The position numbers and the translations under genes are program-made. Shown in pieces: positions 53,744 to 63,096 of a stretch of DNA of 64,000 nt. Source of the DNA: Paenarthrobacter nicotinovorans. GTDB taxonomy: Bacteria > Actinomycetota > Actinomycetes > Actinomycetales > Micrococcaceae. Every line of letters begins with the position of its first letter. Positions within the stretch are counted from its first letter, which is position 1. The stretch spans positions 2,790,001 to 2,854,000 of the forward strand of contig NZ_CP089293.1 in NCBI RefSeq assembly GCF_021919345.1, written 5' to 3'. The notes below the pieces were generated by a model. The model did not search any database and was not told the DNA's origin. It saw only the letters and a program-made list of their open reading frames with translations.

Positions 53744-53749
53744 TACCGT
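53744..53749 (+). promoter_or_regulatory. -10 box of a leaderless exonuclease gene
   Basis: TACCGT, 7 nt before the ATG at 53757, with no ribosome site. Identical hexamer and similar spacing to the box before the phosphotransferase gene at 45185. Confidence 0.45.
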
Positions 53750-53756
53750 GAAAACC

Positions 53757-54467
53757 ATGAGCTCCTGGAACACCCTCTCCCGCGCCGCATTCGACCTCGA
53801 GACCACTGGGAAGAACTCCCGTTCCGCACGGATCGTCACCGCTTCCATCACCGTGGTGGACGACCACGGGGAACTCATCGCGGAACACGAATGGCTGGCG
53901 GATCCGGGCGTGGAGATCCCCGCTGAAGCCAGCGAAGTGCACGGCATCACCACGGAGAAGGCAAGGGCGGAAGGGCGGCCGGCGGCGGAGGTTACGCGCG
54001 AGGTCGCCGGGGTACTCCAGGAACTGTTCGACGCCGGAACTCCGGTTATCGCTTTCAACGCCAGTTACGACTTCACCGTTTTGGCGGCCGAATCCGCCCG
54101 CTACGGCGTTCCCCAGCTGAGCCGCTTCCCTGTGCTCGATCCCTATGTGATGAACAAGCAGGTTGACCGGTACCGCAAGGGCAAGCGCACACTGACCGCC
54201 CTGTGCGAGGAGTACGGGATTGATCTGACCAACGCGCATACTTCTGCCGCCGACGCCCTCGCCACGCTCCGGGTGCTGGATGCCATGGCCGGCAAGTTTC
54301 CCAAACTCCAGATGCCGGCCTCCAAGCTGCACCAGCTGCAAGTAGACTGGGCCGCATCCCAGGCCGCGGATTTCCAGCAGTACCTGCGCCGCAGCAAGCC
54401 CACTGCCGTCATTGAGGGTGAGTGGCCGGTGCTTCCTCCGGTGGACGCCAGCCGCGGCGGTTTCTAG
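53757..54467 (+). CDS. 3'-5' exonuclease of the DnaQ/DEDDh family
   Basis: 236 aa. Exonuclease motifs in order: FDLETTGKNS (D, E), VHGITTEKARAEG, FNASYDFTVL (D), and NAHTSAADALATLRVLD (H-x4-D). Similar to the DNA polymerase III epsilon domain; it lacks a tau- or alpha-binding tail, so it is likely a stand-alone repair or proofreading nuclease. The frame stays open upstream of 53757 but the start lies at the conserved N-terminus. Divergent from the ATL-adnAB operon; close placement with repair genes suggests a shared function. Confidence 0.92.
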   Translation: MSSWNTLSRAAFDLETTGKNSRSARIVTASITVVDDHGELIAEHEWLADPGVEIPAEASEVHGITTEKARAEGRPAAEVTREVAGVLQELFDAGTPVIAFNASYDFTVLAAESARYGVPQLSRFPVLDPYVMNKQVDRYRKGKRTLTALCEEYGIDLTNAHTSAADALATLRVLDAMAGKFPKLQMPASKLHQLQVDWAASQAADFQQYLRRSKPTAVIEGEWPVLPPVDASRGGF

Positions 54468-54786
54468 CTCCCGGCCCCGGTAAGGGCTTTCTGCGACGCA
54501 TGTCACACGTTTTTCGGGAACCCCCGGGTGCCCTGTAGTTCAGGCGTGAATTCCACCCGCGGAGCCATAACCGGAACAGTCAGCTTACTATTTAGCTCCA
54601 GCGGGAACTATCTTCGGGAAAATCGAGGGTGAGCAACCATTTCTTCGATTCACGGCGCCCTTGTGGGCTGGTGACATAATTAAGTTTGGCGGGTTGAAGT
54701 CTGCTAGGACAGCCAACCTTTGTATTGCTGCCGTTTCCCCGCCCACCGCGAAACGTCTCCGTGACCCGATGAAAGTGATTTTCTTC
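54468..54786. other. 319-bp intergenic region before the amino-acid ABC operon
   Basis: AT-richer than its flanks, without open reading frame of note. It carries an extended -10 like TGACATAAT at 54672-54680 which may serve the transporter operon. No riboswitch fold or operator could be defined. Confidence 0.6.
54672..54680 (+). promoter_or_regulatory. Candidate extended -10 promoter for the amino-acid ABC operon
   Basis: TG-A-CATAAT (TGn motif plus hexamer), about 107 bp before the binding protein ATG. No -35 hexamer at the right distance. Confidence 0.4.
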
Positions 54787-55737
54787 ATGAAATTCAAAGC
54801 CCCTAAGTGGCTGTCTGTTGCCCCCGTGGCCGCAGCCCTGGTGATTTCCCTGGCAGCATGCGGCGGAGGAAGCTCCGAGCCCAGCGGAACTGCCACTGAC
54901 GCCCTCGCCGGCAGCGACCAGAAGTCGCTGGACAGCTTCACTACCGCCGACGTTACTCCCCTGGACAAGATCGACAAGTCCAAGCTCGGCCTCATCACCG
55001 ACGGCACCATCCGCGTAGGCACCCTGTCCGACGCCCCGCCGAACATCTTCATCGATCCTTCCGGCAAGTTCACCGGTTACGACAACGAGCTCCTGCGCGC
55101 CATCGGCGACAAGCTGGGACTCAAGGTCGAGTTCGCTTCCACCGATTTCTCCGCTTTGCTGTCCCAGGTGGGCAACAAGCAGTTCGACGTCGGATCCTCC
55201 TCGATCTCGACCACTGACGCCCGCCGCAAGACTGTTGGCTTCACCAACGGTTACGACTTCGGCTACATGGCCGTCGTGACCAAGAGCGACTCCAAGATCA
55301 CCGGCTTCGGCGACATCAAGGAAGGCCTCCGCATCGGCGTTGTCCAGGGCACGGTCCAGGACGACTACATGACGAACACCCTCAAGATCGAGCCGGTACG
55401 TTTCCCTGACTACAACACCGTCTACGGCAACGTGAAGAACGGCCAGATCGACGCATGGGTTGCCCCGTCGCAGCAGGCCGAAGGCCAGGTCAAGGAAGGC
55501 GACAACACCAAGATCGCCGAGAAGGTTGTCAACACCCAGAACTTCACTGCCTACGCCGTGAACAAGGACAACAAGCCGCTCATCGACGCCTTGAACTCCG
55601 GCCTGGATGCTGTCATTGCTGACGGCACCTGGGCAAAGCTCACGGCCGAGTGGTACAAGGACCGTCCGACTGCCGCAGAGCAGACCCCCCAGGGCTGGAA
55701 GCCGGGCAGCAAGGCCGTCCAGCTCCCGGCCAAGTAA
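54787..55737 (+). CDS. Amino-acid ABC transporter substrate-binding lipoprotein
   Basis: Family-3 solute-binding protein, 316 aa. Lipoprotein signal MKFKAPKWLSVAPVAAALVI...AAC with Cys at about residue 25 and GGGSSE linker. Core: VGTLSDAPPNIFIDPSGKFTGYDNELLRAIGDKLGL, VGSSSISTTDARRKTVGFTNGYDFGYMAVV, GDIKEGLRIGVVQGT and INPLIDALNSGLDAVIADGTW-like C-terminus. ATG at 54787 chosen; an ATG six codons upstream is possible. First gene of an operon with permease and ATPase. A polar or basic amino acid ligand is likely. Confidence 0.93.
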   Translation: MKFKAPKWLSVAPVAAALVISLAACGGGSSEPSGTATDALAGSDQKSLDSFTTADVTPLDKIDKSKLGLITDGTIRVGTLSDAPPNIFIDPSGKFTGYDNELLRAIGDKLGLKVEFASTDFSALLSQVGNKQFDVGSSSISTTDARRKTVGFTNGYDFGYMAVVTKSDSKITGFGDIKEGLRIGVVQGTVQDDYMTNTLKIEPVRFPDYNTVYGNVKNGQIDAWVAPSQQAEGQVKEGDNTKIAEKVVNTQNFTAYAVNKDNKPLIDALNSGLDAVIADGTWAKLTAEWYKDRPTAAEQTPQGWKPGSKAVQLPAK

Positions 55738-55749
55738 CCAAGGCGTTCC

Positions 55750-56514
55750 ATGGATATCCTCAATCAATTAGCCGATACCTTCTTTGACTGGGAGGCGATG
55801 GGCCAAGTCATTCCCAAGATGTTCGCCGTTGGCCTGCCCAACACGATCGTCCTGGCTGTCGTCTCGGGCATCATTGGCACCGCCCTCGGGATGCTGCTTG
55901 CCCTGATGGGGATTTCCCGGAACGCGGCAGCACGGTGGGTAGCCCGCATTTACACGGACATTCTCCGCGGGCTCCCGCCAGTGCTGACCATCCTGGTGAT
56001 TGGCTTCGGTTTCGGTCCGATCATTCGCGAACTCACCGGATCCACCAGCCCGTACCCCATGGCCATCGCGGCGTTGTCGCTGATGTCCGGCGCGTACATC
56101 GGCGAGATCTTCCGTTCCGGTATCCAGAGCGTTGACAAGGGCCAGCTCGAGGCCACGCGGGCGCTCGGCTTCAGCTACGGCTCGTCCATGCGCCTGGTAG
56201 TGGTGCCGCAAGGTATCCGCCGCGTCCTTCCGGCCCTGGTCAACCAGTTCATTGCGTTGATCAAGGAATCGTCCTTGGTCTTCATGCTTGGCCTGCTGGC
56301 GACCGAGCGGGAAATCTTCCAGATCGGCAAGGATGCCGCAGCCAACAGCGGCAACCTGTCACCGTACGTTGCGGCAGCGATTTTCTATCTGGCACTAACG
56401 ATCCCGCTCACGCACTTCGTGAACTGGATCGATGCCCGCATGCGCGCCGGCCGCCCGGAGAAGAAGGAACCGGATGAGGCAGCCGCAGTGGTTGGAAAAG
56501 GAGCACAGGCATGA
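55750..56514 (+). CDS. Amino-acid ABC transporter permease
   Basis: 254-aa inner-membrane permease of the HisM/GlnP type. Five or more hydrophobic helices from [20 protein letters not shown]. The EAA loop reads [28 protein letters not shown], where the ATPase docks. [21 protein letters not shown] is typical. It follows the binding protein by 12 bp and its stop overlaps the ATPase start (ATGA). Only one permease gene is present, so a homodimer is expected. Confidence 0.95.
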   Translation: MDILNQLADTFFDWEAMGQVIPKMFAVGLPNTIVLAVVSGIIGTALGMLLALMGISRNAAARWVARIYTDILRGLPPVLTILVIGFGFGPIIRELTGSTSPYPMAIAALSLMSGAYIGEIFRSGIQSVDKGQLEATRALGFSYGSSMRLVVVPQGIRRVLPALVNQFIALIKESSLVFMLGLLATEREIFQIGKDAAANSGNLSPYVAAAIFYLALTIPLTHFVNWIDARMRAGRPEKKEPDEAAAVVGKGAQA

Positions 56515-57248
56515 GTGAATTCGCTTCAGGGACGCTGACCGCGAAGAACATCCATTTGTCGTTCGGCAGCAACCATGTGCTGCGCGGTATCGACCTCCAT
56601 GTTGAGAAGGGCACCACGGCCTCGGTCATCGGACCTTCCGGCTCGGGTAAGTCGACACTGCTGCGTGTCATGAACCGGCTGATCGAGCCGGACCAAGGCG
56701 ACATCCTTCTGGATGGCCGTTCGGTGCTGAAGGACAACCCCGACGAGCTTCGCCGCCGCATCGGCATGGTCTTCCAGCAGTTCAACCTGTTCCCGCACAA
56801 AACAGTGGCCGAGAACATTTCCCTGGCCCTGCGGAAACTCCGCGGCATGTCCAAGGAGCAGGCCCGCGATGAAGCCCTGGCCCAGCTCGACCTTGTGGGT
56901 TTGAAGCACAAGGCCGATTCACGTCCTGCCAACCTCTCCGGAGGTCAGCAGCAACGTGTTGCCATTGCCCGTGCACTGGCCATGAAGCCAGAGGTCATGT
57001 TCTTTGATGAGGCCACGTCCGCTCTTGACCCGGAACTGGTGAAGGGCGTCCTCGCCCTCATGACCGACCTGGCCAAGGGAGGCATGACCATGGTGGTGGT
57101 AACCCACGAAATGGGCTTCTCCCGCAACGTCTCCGACATCGTGACCTTCATGGACGCCGGCGTGGTGGTGGAGTCCGGTCCCCCTGAGCAACTGTTCACC
57201 AACCCGCAGACGGAACGCCTCCAAGGCTTCCTTTCGGACGTTCTCTGA
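56511..57248 (+). CDS. Amino-acid ABC transporter ATP-binding protein
   Basis: 245-aa ATPase. Walker [11 protein letters not shown]-loop [15 protein letters not shown], signature [15 protein letters not shown], Walker [14 protein letters not shown]-loop VVVTHEMGF. The C-terminal [21 protein letters not shown] fits the GlnQ/HisP polar amino-acid type. ATG overlaps the permease stop by four bases. Ends the operon, followed by a terminator. Confidence 0.96.
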   Translation: MSEFASGTLTAKNIHLSFGSNHVLRGIDLHVEKGTTASVIGPSGSGKSTLLRVMNRLIEPDQGDILLDGRSVLKDNPDELRRRIGMVFQQFNLFPHKTVAENISLALRKLRGMSKEQARDEALAQLDLVGLKHKADSRPANLSGGQQQRVAIARALAMKPEVMFFDEATSALDPELVKGVLALMTDLAKGGMTMVVVTHEMGFSRNVSDIVTFMDAGVVVESGPPEQLFTNPQTERLQGFLSDVL

Positions 57249-57278
57249 CCCCGGAAGTACTCAAGCCGAACTGCAGAG

Positions 57279-57334
57279 AAGCCCTGCCCTTCCCGACGAT
57301 CATGCCAATGCCCGTCACTGGAAGGGCGGGGCTT
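57279..57334 (+). terminator. Terminator of the amino-acid ABC operon
   Basis: 15-bp arms with one mismatch (57279-57293 and 57320-57334), 26-nt loop, then a run of six T. Confidence 0.85.
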
Positions 57335-57356
57335 TTTTACTGCTCGTGCGCCGGTC

Positions 57357-58610
57357 CTACTGACCGTTCTTGATCCGCAGCACCGTCAGGGCGGCAGCGT
57401 CCACCTTGGCGCGGAAGGCGGGGTCCGCCTGGGCCTTCTTCACTACAGCCTGGTGCATCGCCGGAATGCTGGTGGGATCAGCACAGACCAGCATGGTTCC
57501 TCCGGCACCAAAGAAGTTCAGCGCACGGTCGGCATCTGACCAAGCCTCCAACTGAGCCGCGCTGCACAGGTCATCCGACAGGACAATGCCCTTGAATCCG
57601 ATATCTCCGCGCAGCATCGTGTCCATCACCATGGGCGAAAACGGTGCGATATTGGCGGGATCGATTTTGTCGTAATAGGCATTGGAGATCATGACCCAAT
57701 TGGTGCCCGACGCGACCGCTGCCTTGAAAGGCCCCAAGGCAGGATCTGTGCGGGTTGTAGCGCTGTCCCGCACATGGCTGGTGACATCGGTATTTGGCAC
57801 AACACGTCCCAGACCCGGAAAGTGCTTCACCACCGGCGCTACCCCTGCGTCCTTCATGCCATCGGCGAAGGCGTTTCCCAGCTCCGAGACAGTCTCCGGC
57901 GCAAAGCCGTACTCACGTTGGAAATGGCCAATGGGACCGTTGGAGGGTGCAAACTGAGCACTGGTCACGGTGTCCAGAACAGGAGCAAGGTTGACGTTGA
58001 CACCCACGCCGCGAAGCTCCCTCCCCCACACCGCGGCATCGGCCCGAATCTTCGCCGGACCCGATGATGCCTGCACCAAGGCTGTGGGAATGGTGGAGAA
58101 CCCTGGCCCGGAGAGAACCTGGACAAATCCGCCCTCTTGGTCAGTTGCGACAAAGAGGGGAACACCGCCGGTGGTCGCCGGCGAAACGGTCCCGGTCAGC
58201 GAGGAAACGACGGCAGCCGTGGCGGAAGTGCCGGCTTTGCTTCGCCCACTGAGGTACACGTTCCCTGCATGGTATTTTTTCAGCGCTTCCATGGTGCCCG
58301 GCTCGGCGCCCGTAGCCTTGGCCGCCACCATGAACAGCTGCCCGACACGCTGCTCAAGGCTTAACGCCGCAAGTTGTTGCTCGGCCGGTGACGGGGTCCC
58401 GGCCGTGGGTGCCGGTGCAGCGGAAGTCGTCGGGGAAGGTGTGGCCGTCGCCGGGCTTGGCTGCGATGAGGCGGGCACCTGCGACGTTCCGGCTGCGGAC
58501 GATGCCCCGCCCGATCCTGTCCCGGTTGAACAGCCTGACGCGATGGCGACGAAGGCTCCAGCGGCGACGATGCTCATACTGAGGGATGCAATTGTGTGGG
58601 ACTTGCGCAT
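57357..58610 (-). CDS. GH3 (NagZ-like) beta-N-acetylhexosaminidase lipoprotein
   Basis: 417-aa secreted lipoprotein: signal IVAAGAFVAIASGC with Cys about residue 27, then a Ser/Thr/Pro/Ala linker to about 75. Glycoside hydrolase family 3 catalytic domain: LEQRVGQLFMVAAK, FVATDQEGGFVQVL, GVNVNLAPVLD, VVKHFPGLGRVVPNTDVTSH (the NagZ His/Asp loop) and GFKGIVLSDDL (nucleophile Asp). Likely releases N-acetylglucosamine from peptidoglycan or chitin fragments outside the cell. ATG at 58608-58610. Located after the heme operon; separated from hemL by 123 bp and a hairpin. Confidence 0.92.
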   Translation of the reverse strand: MRKSHTIASLSMSIVAAGAFVAIASGCSTGTGSGGASSAAGTSQVPASSQPSPATATPSPTTSAAPAPTAGTPSPAEQQLAALSLEQRVGQLFMVAAKATGAEPGTMEALKKYHAGNVYLSGRSKAGTSATAAVVSSLTGTVSPATTGGVPLFVATDQEGGFVQVLSGPGFSTIPTALVQASSGPAKIRADAAVWGRELRGVGVNVNLAPVLDTVTSAQFAPSNGPIGHFQREYGFAPETVSELGNAFADGMKDAGVAPVVKHFPGLGRVVPNTDVTSHVRDSATTRTDPALGPFKAAVASGTNWVMISNAYYDKIDPANIAPFSPMVMDTMLRGDIGFKGIVLSDDLCSAAQLEAWSDADRALNFFGAGGTMLVCADPTSIPAMHQAVVKKAQADPAFRAKVDAAALTVLRIKNGQ

Positions 58611-58673
58611 GGTAAACCGTAATTCGTTGGGGTTGGGTTTCCACTTACGAGCCTACCCTGAGCGGGCACGGCA

Positions 58674-58725
58674 ATGCCCCGGGCAATTGCAGACCGTAAA
58701 TGCCGGTCGCAACTGCCCGGGGCAT
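58674..58725 (-). terminator. Terminator of the heme operon
   Basis: Long hairpin: 17-bp outer arms with one mismatch (58674-58690 with 58709-58725), inner stem GACCG/CGGTC, 7-nt loop. No T-run follows, so readthrough is possible. Confidence 0.65.
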
Positions 58726-58733
58726 GGGACGGA

Positions 58734-60047
58734 CTAGGCCGAGGCAGCCGCCTTCGCAGCGGCAGGGAGGGCTTCGATGATGCGGTTCATCGCGGCATCG
58801 TCATGGGCCGCGGACAGGAACCAGGCCTCAAAAACCGACGGCGGCAGGTACACGCCCGAGTCCAGCATGGAGTGGAAGAACGGCGCGTAGCGGAAGCTCT
58901 CCTGTCCCTGGGCGTCGTCGTAGTTGTGCACACCGTGGGCCGAGGTACCGAAAGCAACGGAGAACAGGTTGCCTGCCCTTTGAATGGAGTGGTCCACCCC
59001 TTCAGCGTCCAGCGCGGAGGACAGTGCGGCTGAGAGTTCCAGTGATCGGGCATCCACGTAGGCGTAGACCTCGGGAGTTGCATGGCTCAGGGTCGCGACG
59101 CCCGCTGCCATGGCCACAGGGTTTCCGGACAAGGTGCCGGCCTGGTACACCGGGCCCACGGGAGCGAGGTAGTCCATGACGTCGGCACGGCCGCCGAGTG
59201 CCGCCGTCGGCATTCCACCGCCGATGACCTTGCCGAAGGTGAGCAGGTCCGGGGCCCAACCTTCCTGGCGGCCTGTCAGTCCCCAGTAGCCGGCGTAGCC
59301 GGTGCGGAATCCCGTGAGGACCTCGTCGAGGATGAGCAGGGCACCGTGTTCCTTGGTGATGCGGGACAGCCCGGCGTTGAAGCCCTCACCGGGGGTGACA
59401 ACACCCATATTGGCGGGCGCCGCTTCGGTGATGACGGCAGCGATGTTCCTGCCGTGCGCAGCGAACGCGGCCTCGACGGCGTCGAGGTCGTTGTACGGCA
59501 GCACCAAAGTCTCCGCCGCGGTAGCCTCGGTGACCCCGGCGGACCCCGGCAAAGCCAAAGTTGCGACGCCGGAGCCTGCCGCTGCCAGCAGACCGTCCAG
59601 GTGGCCGTGGTAGCAACCGGCAAACTTGATGATCAGGTTGCGGCCGGTAAAGCCGCGGGCAAGGCGCACTGCGGTCATGGTCGCCTCGGTGCCCGTGGAC
59701 ACCATGCGCAGGCGCTCGACGGCGGAGACGCGCTCCTTGACGATTTCGGCCAGATTGGCTTCGTCCGGGGTGGACGCACCGAAGGACAGTCCCCTATCCA
59801 CGGCGGCGTGGACGGCGTCGAGCACGGCCGGGTGCGCGTGGCCCAGCAATGCAGGGCCCCACGAACATACCAGGTCAACGTACTCCTGCCCGTCGGCATC
59901 GGTCAGGTAGGCACCCTTGGCGGACACCATGAACTTCGGGTTTCCCCCCACGGAGCCGAAGGCGCGCACCGGCGAGTTCACGCCGCCGGGCATCAGGGAC
60001 CGTGCGCGGTCGAAGAGCTGATCGGACACAGGGGTGTTTGACGTCAT
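58734..60047 (-). CDS. hemL: Glutamate-1-semialdehyde 2,1-aminomutase
   Basis: PLP/PMP enzyme, 437 aa, that forms 5-aminolevulinate from glutamate-1-semialdehyde in the C5 pathway of heme synthesis. N-terminus [37 protein letters not shown] Lys in [35 protein letters not shown] with the PLP Asp. Normal length. ATG at 60045-60047. Last gene of the heme operon after the LLM gene by 57 bp. Confidence 0.97.
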   Translation of the reverse strand: MTSNTPVSDQLFDRARSLMPGGVNSPVRAFGSVGGNPKFMVSAKGAYLTDADGQEYVDLVCSWGPALLGHAHPAVLDAVHAAVDRGLSFGASTPDEANLAEIVKERVSAVERLRMVSTGTEATMTAVRLARGFTGRNLIIKFAGCYHGHLDGLLAAAGSGVATLALPGSAGVTEATAAETLVLPYNDLDAVEAAFAAHGRNIAAVITEAAPANMGVVTPGEGFNAGLSRITKEHGALLILDEVLTGFRTGYAGYWGLTGRQEGWAPDLLTFGKVIGGGMPTAALGGRADVMDYLAPVGPVYQAGTLSGNPVAMAAGVATLSHATPEVYAYVDARSLELSAALSSALDAEGVDHSIQRAGNLFSVAFGTSAHGVHNYDDAQGQESFRYAPFFHSMLDSGVYLPPSVFEAWFLSAAHDDAAMNRIIEALPAAAKAAASA

Positions 60048-60104
60048 GGTTCCTATTCTTTCAGTGATTCCAGGCGGGTCGTGCCGCCCGGGGGTGGAGA
60101 TGGC

Positions 60105-61181
60105 TCAGGCCGAAGCCAGCAGCTCGGCAACCCGCGGAGCCACCTCGGTGCCGTAGAGCTCGATGCAGCGCATCATGGATTGGTGGGGCAACGTCCCGTT
60201 GCTGTACTTCAGGTCAAAGCGATCCACGCCCAGGTTCCGCTTGAGCAGGGCGATTTTCTGCGCCACGGTCTCCGGCGAGCCAACGTAGAGCGCACCTTCA
60301 GGGCCGCACATGGCATCAAATTCGCCACGGTTTCCCGGACCCCAACCACGCTCGGCTCCGATCCGGTTGCGCTGTTCGAGCCAGTGCGGAAAGAGCTCCT
60401 CGCGGGCGGCCTCGTCGGTATCGGCGATGAATCCCGGTGAGTGCGTCGCGATCTGGCGCATGGGGTGCCCGTACTTGGCCATGGCTTCGCGGTAGAGGTT
60501 GACCAAGGGCGCAAAGCGGCGCGGTTCTCCCCCGATGATCGCGAAGATGATGGGGTAACCGTATTCGGCGCAGCGCAACACTGATTCGGGGGTTCCACCT
60601 ACGCCGATCCAGGCAGGCAGCAGGTGGTGCTGCAGCTTCGGGTACACCTGCAGCCCGTTGACGTTCGGCCTGGTGCGCCCTTCCCAGTGCACGGGCTTCT
60701 GCGCACGCACTTTGTCGAAGAGTTCCAGTTTCTCTTCGAAAAGGACCTCGTAGTCAGCCAGGTCCAGTCCGAACAACGGGAAGGACTCTATGAACGAGCC
60801 CCGCCCCAGCATCACTTCGGCTCGTCCGTTGGACAGCGCGTCAACAGTGGCGAATCGTTGGAACACGCGGATGGGGTCATCCGAACTGAGCACGGTCACG
60901 GCGGAGCCCAGCCGGATGCGTGAGGTCACCGCCGCTGCCGCGGCCAGGAAGACCTCGGGCGCGGACACCGCGAAATCGCGGCGGTGGTGTTCTCCCACGC
61001 CAAAGGCATGGATTCCGACGGCGTCAGCCAGCTTTGCTTCCTCCAGCAGTTCGCGCAGGACTTGGGCGTGCTCCTTGGGGTTCCCCTCGGCGTCGAGCCC
61101 CGCATCGCCGAAGGTGTTGACGCCGAGCAGTATCTGGTCCGCCGCAACCGGGGCCGTGGGATCGGAGGAAACGGATGTCAT
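60105..61181 (-). CDS. LLM-class flavin-dependent oxidoreductase (luciferase-like)
   Basis: 358-aa TIM-barrel flavoenzyme of the bacterial luciferase superfamily. Motifs: HAFGVGEHHRRDFAVSAPEVFLAAAAAVTSRIRLGSAVTVLSSDDPIRVFQRFATVDALSNGRAEVMLGRGS (flavin pocket and helix) and LLPAWIGVGGTPESVLRCAEYGYP. It could use FMN or F420. ATG overlaps the hemB stop by one base, so it is inside the heme operon, but no role in heme synthesis is known to me. Substrate unknown. Confidence 0.92.
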   Translation of the reverse strand: MTSVSSDPTAPVAADQILLGVNTFGDAGLDAEGNPKEHAQVLRELLEEAKLADAVGIHAFGVGEHHRRDFAVSAPEVFLAAAAAVTSRIRLGSAVTVLSSDDPIRVFQRFATVDALSNGRAEVMLGRGSFIESFPLFGLDLADYEVLFEEKLELFDKVRAQKPVHWEGRTRPNVNGLQVYPKLQHHLLPAWIGVGGTPESVLRCAEYGYPIIFAIIGGEPRRFAPLVNLYREAMAKYGHPMRQIATHSPGFIADTDEAAREELFPHWLEQRNRIGAERGWGPGNRGEFDAMCGPEGALYVGSPETVAQKIALLKRNLGVDRFDLKYSNGTLPHQSMMRCIELYGTEVAPRVAELLASA

Positions 61182-62161
61182 CAGGACTCCTTCAGCCAGC
61201 CTGCCAGTTCGGAGGCCCAATAAGTAAGGACGGTATCGGCTCCGGCACGCTTGATCCCGAGCACGGATTCGGTAATGGCGCCGCGCCTGTCGATCCAGCC
61301 GTTGGCCGCAGCCGCTTCGATCATGGCGTACTCGCCCGAGATTTGGTAGGCCGAGACCGGCACGGGGCTCATGGCAGCCACGTCAGCCAGGATGTCCAGG
61401 TAGCTCATGGCCGGCTTGACCATGACCATGTCCGCGCCTTCTTCGAGGTCCAGCTCCACTTCCAGGATGGCCTCCCGGCGGTTGGCGGCATCCATCTGGT
61501 AGGTCCGGCGGTCGCCCTTGAGCTGGGAATCGACAGCCTCACGGAACGGGCCGTAGAACGCGGATGCGTATTTGGCGGCGTAAGCCAGCACCGCCGTGTT
61601 CTTGTTGCCTGATTCCTCCAGAGCCTGGCGGATGACGGCGATTTGGCCGTCCATCATGCCCGACGGGCCCAGCACGTGCGCACCTGCTTCTGCCTGGGCT
61701 ACGGCCATCCGGCCGTAGATCTCCAAGGTGGCGTCGTTGTCCACGTAGCCTTCGGCATCCAGCACGCCGCAGTGGCCGTGATCGGTGAATTCGTCCAGGC
61801 AGACATCGCCCATGATCACCAGGTCATCGCCGACTTCGGCTTTGACGTCGCGGATGGCTTTGTTCAGGACGCCGTCGGGATCGAGGGAGGCTGTGCCCCG
61901 GGCATCGCGGACCGCAGGTACGCCGAACAGCATGATGCCGCCCACGCCCAGTTCCACAGCTTCGGCAGCTGCGCGCTTCAACGAATCGGTGGTGTGCTGG
62001 ACGACGCCGGGCATGGAGCTGATGGGGCTCGGTTCCGTGAGGCCTTCACGAATGAACGCCGGAAGGATCAGGTCGGCCGGAGCCAACCTGTTTTCTGCTG
62101 TGAGCCGGCGCATCGCGGCAGTGGTGCGCAAGCGGCGGGGACGATGGTTCGGAAAGCTCAT
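61181..62161 (-). CDS. hemB: Porphobilinogen synthase (5-aminolevulinate dehydratase)
   Basis: 326 aa; joins two aminolevulinates into porphobilinogen. Active Lys: [12 protein letters not shown] and the first Schiff-base Lys in [14 protein letters not shown]. Metal site [14 protein letters not shown] has Cys-x-Asp-x7-Cys, a zinc type with one Cys replaced by Asp. [15 protein letters not shown] motif is [14 protein letters not shown] at 62159-62161 overlaps the hemD stop (ATGA). Confidence 0.97.
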   Translation of the reverse strand: MSFPNHRPRRLRTTAAMRRLTAENRLAPADLILPAFIREGLTEPSPISSMPGVVQHTTDSLKRAAAEAVELGVGGIMLFGVPAVRDARGTASLDPDGVLNKAIRDVKAEVGDDLVIMGDVCLDEFTDHGHCGVLDAEGYVDNDATLEIYGRMAVAQAEAGAHVLGPSGMMDGQIAVIRQALEESGNKNTAVLAYAAKYASAFYGPFREAVDSQLKGDRRTYQMDAANRREAILEVELDLEEGADMVMVKPAMSYLDILADVAAMSPVPVSAYQISGEYAMIEAAAANGWIDRRGAITESVLGIKRAGADTVLTYWASELAGWLKES

Positions 62162-63096
62162 TGCGGGTTCCCTTCGTTGGCGAAAACAGATTCGAGGGCG
62201 GCCACGATGCCGTCCGGGGTTGGTTCTTTGGCTGTAGCAGCCACGGTGAGGTGGAGCCGCGAGGCTTCTGCCGCCGTCGGGCGTCCGATCGCGATGAAAC
62301 GGCACGTACCCATGGACGGAAACAAGGCGGCGATCCGCCGTGCGGCACTGGGCGAGGCAGCAACAACCGCGTCCACGGTCCCGGCGTCGATCGCCTTTCG
62401 GGCATCGGCGGGTTCCAGGACGGCCGCTGTGACTCGGGTGGAGTGCACGGCGTCTGAATTCACGACGGCGGCAGGAACCTCCGCGGTCACGCGCACTTCT
62501 TCGCGGGCCGGATAGTCCACCGTGTGGTAGGCAACAACTGCGGTGACGTCCGCTCCTTTCGCGGCCAGACCCTCCCTCAGCCTTGGCGCTGCGATGTCGG
62601 CCTGTGGGAGGAAAACCCGCGACGACGCTGGTTCCCACACCTGCAACAGCCCTTCGGCGGACTGGACGTCGGTCGGCGCCAAGTCAACGACGAGCCCTAC
62701 GGACTCCAAAACCTGGCGGGATGAGTGGCCAATGGTGGCCACTTTGGTCCCGGCGGGCAGCAGCTCTGCGACGGCCAAGCCGCGCCCGGCTGCCTTTTCC
62801 AGCAAGACCCGCACCGTGGTGATGCTGCTGATGACCAGCCAGTCGAAGCCACCGGCAGAAAGCCTGTCCAGACCGGCGTCGAGTTCGGACTGGTCAAGTG
62901 CCTGTTCGAAATCGATCAACGGCAGCACCAGCGGCTCCGCGCCACGGTCGCCCAGGGCGTCCGCCAGCGGCTGGGCCCGGTCCACGCTCCTGGTGATCAG
63001 GATGCGCCGACCGGCCAGCACTGCTGGTTTTCCCGGGCCCGGGTTTACCGGGTCCGGGATTTCGGGCCAGGGATTTGCTGACTCAGGACGCTGCAA
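62158..63096 (-). CDS. hemD: Uroporphyrinogen-III synthase
   Basis: About 312 aa; cyclises hydroxymethylbilane with ring-D inversion. The N-terminal half begins [36 protein letters not shown]; also [32 protein letters not shown] and [16 protein letters not shown], all typical. The start is uncertain: TTG at 63094-63096 overlapping the hemC stop, or a GTG at 63019-63021; a longer frame to 63147 is less likely. Coupled to hemC and hemB. Confidence 0.9.
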   Translation of the reverse strand: MQRPESANPWPEIPDPVNPGPGKPAVLAGRRILITRSVDRAQPLADALGDRGAEPLVLPLIDFEQALDQSELDAGLDRLSAGGFDWLVISSITTVRVLLEKAAGRGLAVAELLPAGTKVATIGHSSRQVLESVGLVVDLAPTDVQSAEGLLQVWEPASSRVFLPQADIAAPRLREGLAAKGADVTAVVAYHTVDYPAREEVRVTAEVPAAVVNSDAVHSTRVTAAVLEPADARKAIDAGTVDAVVAASPSAARRIAALFPSMGTCRFIAIGRPTAAEASRLHLTVAATAKEPTPDGIVAALESVFANEGNPQ

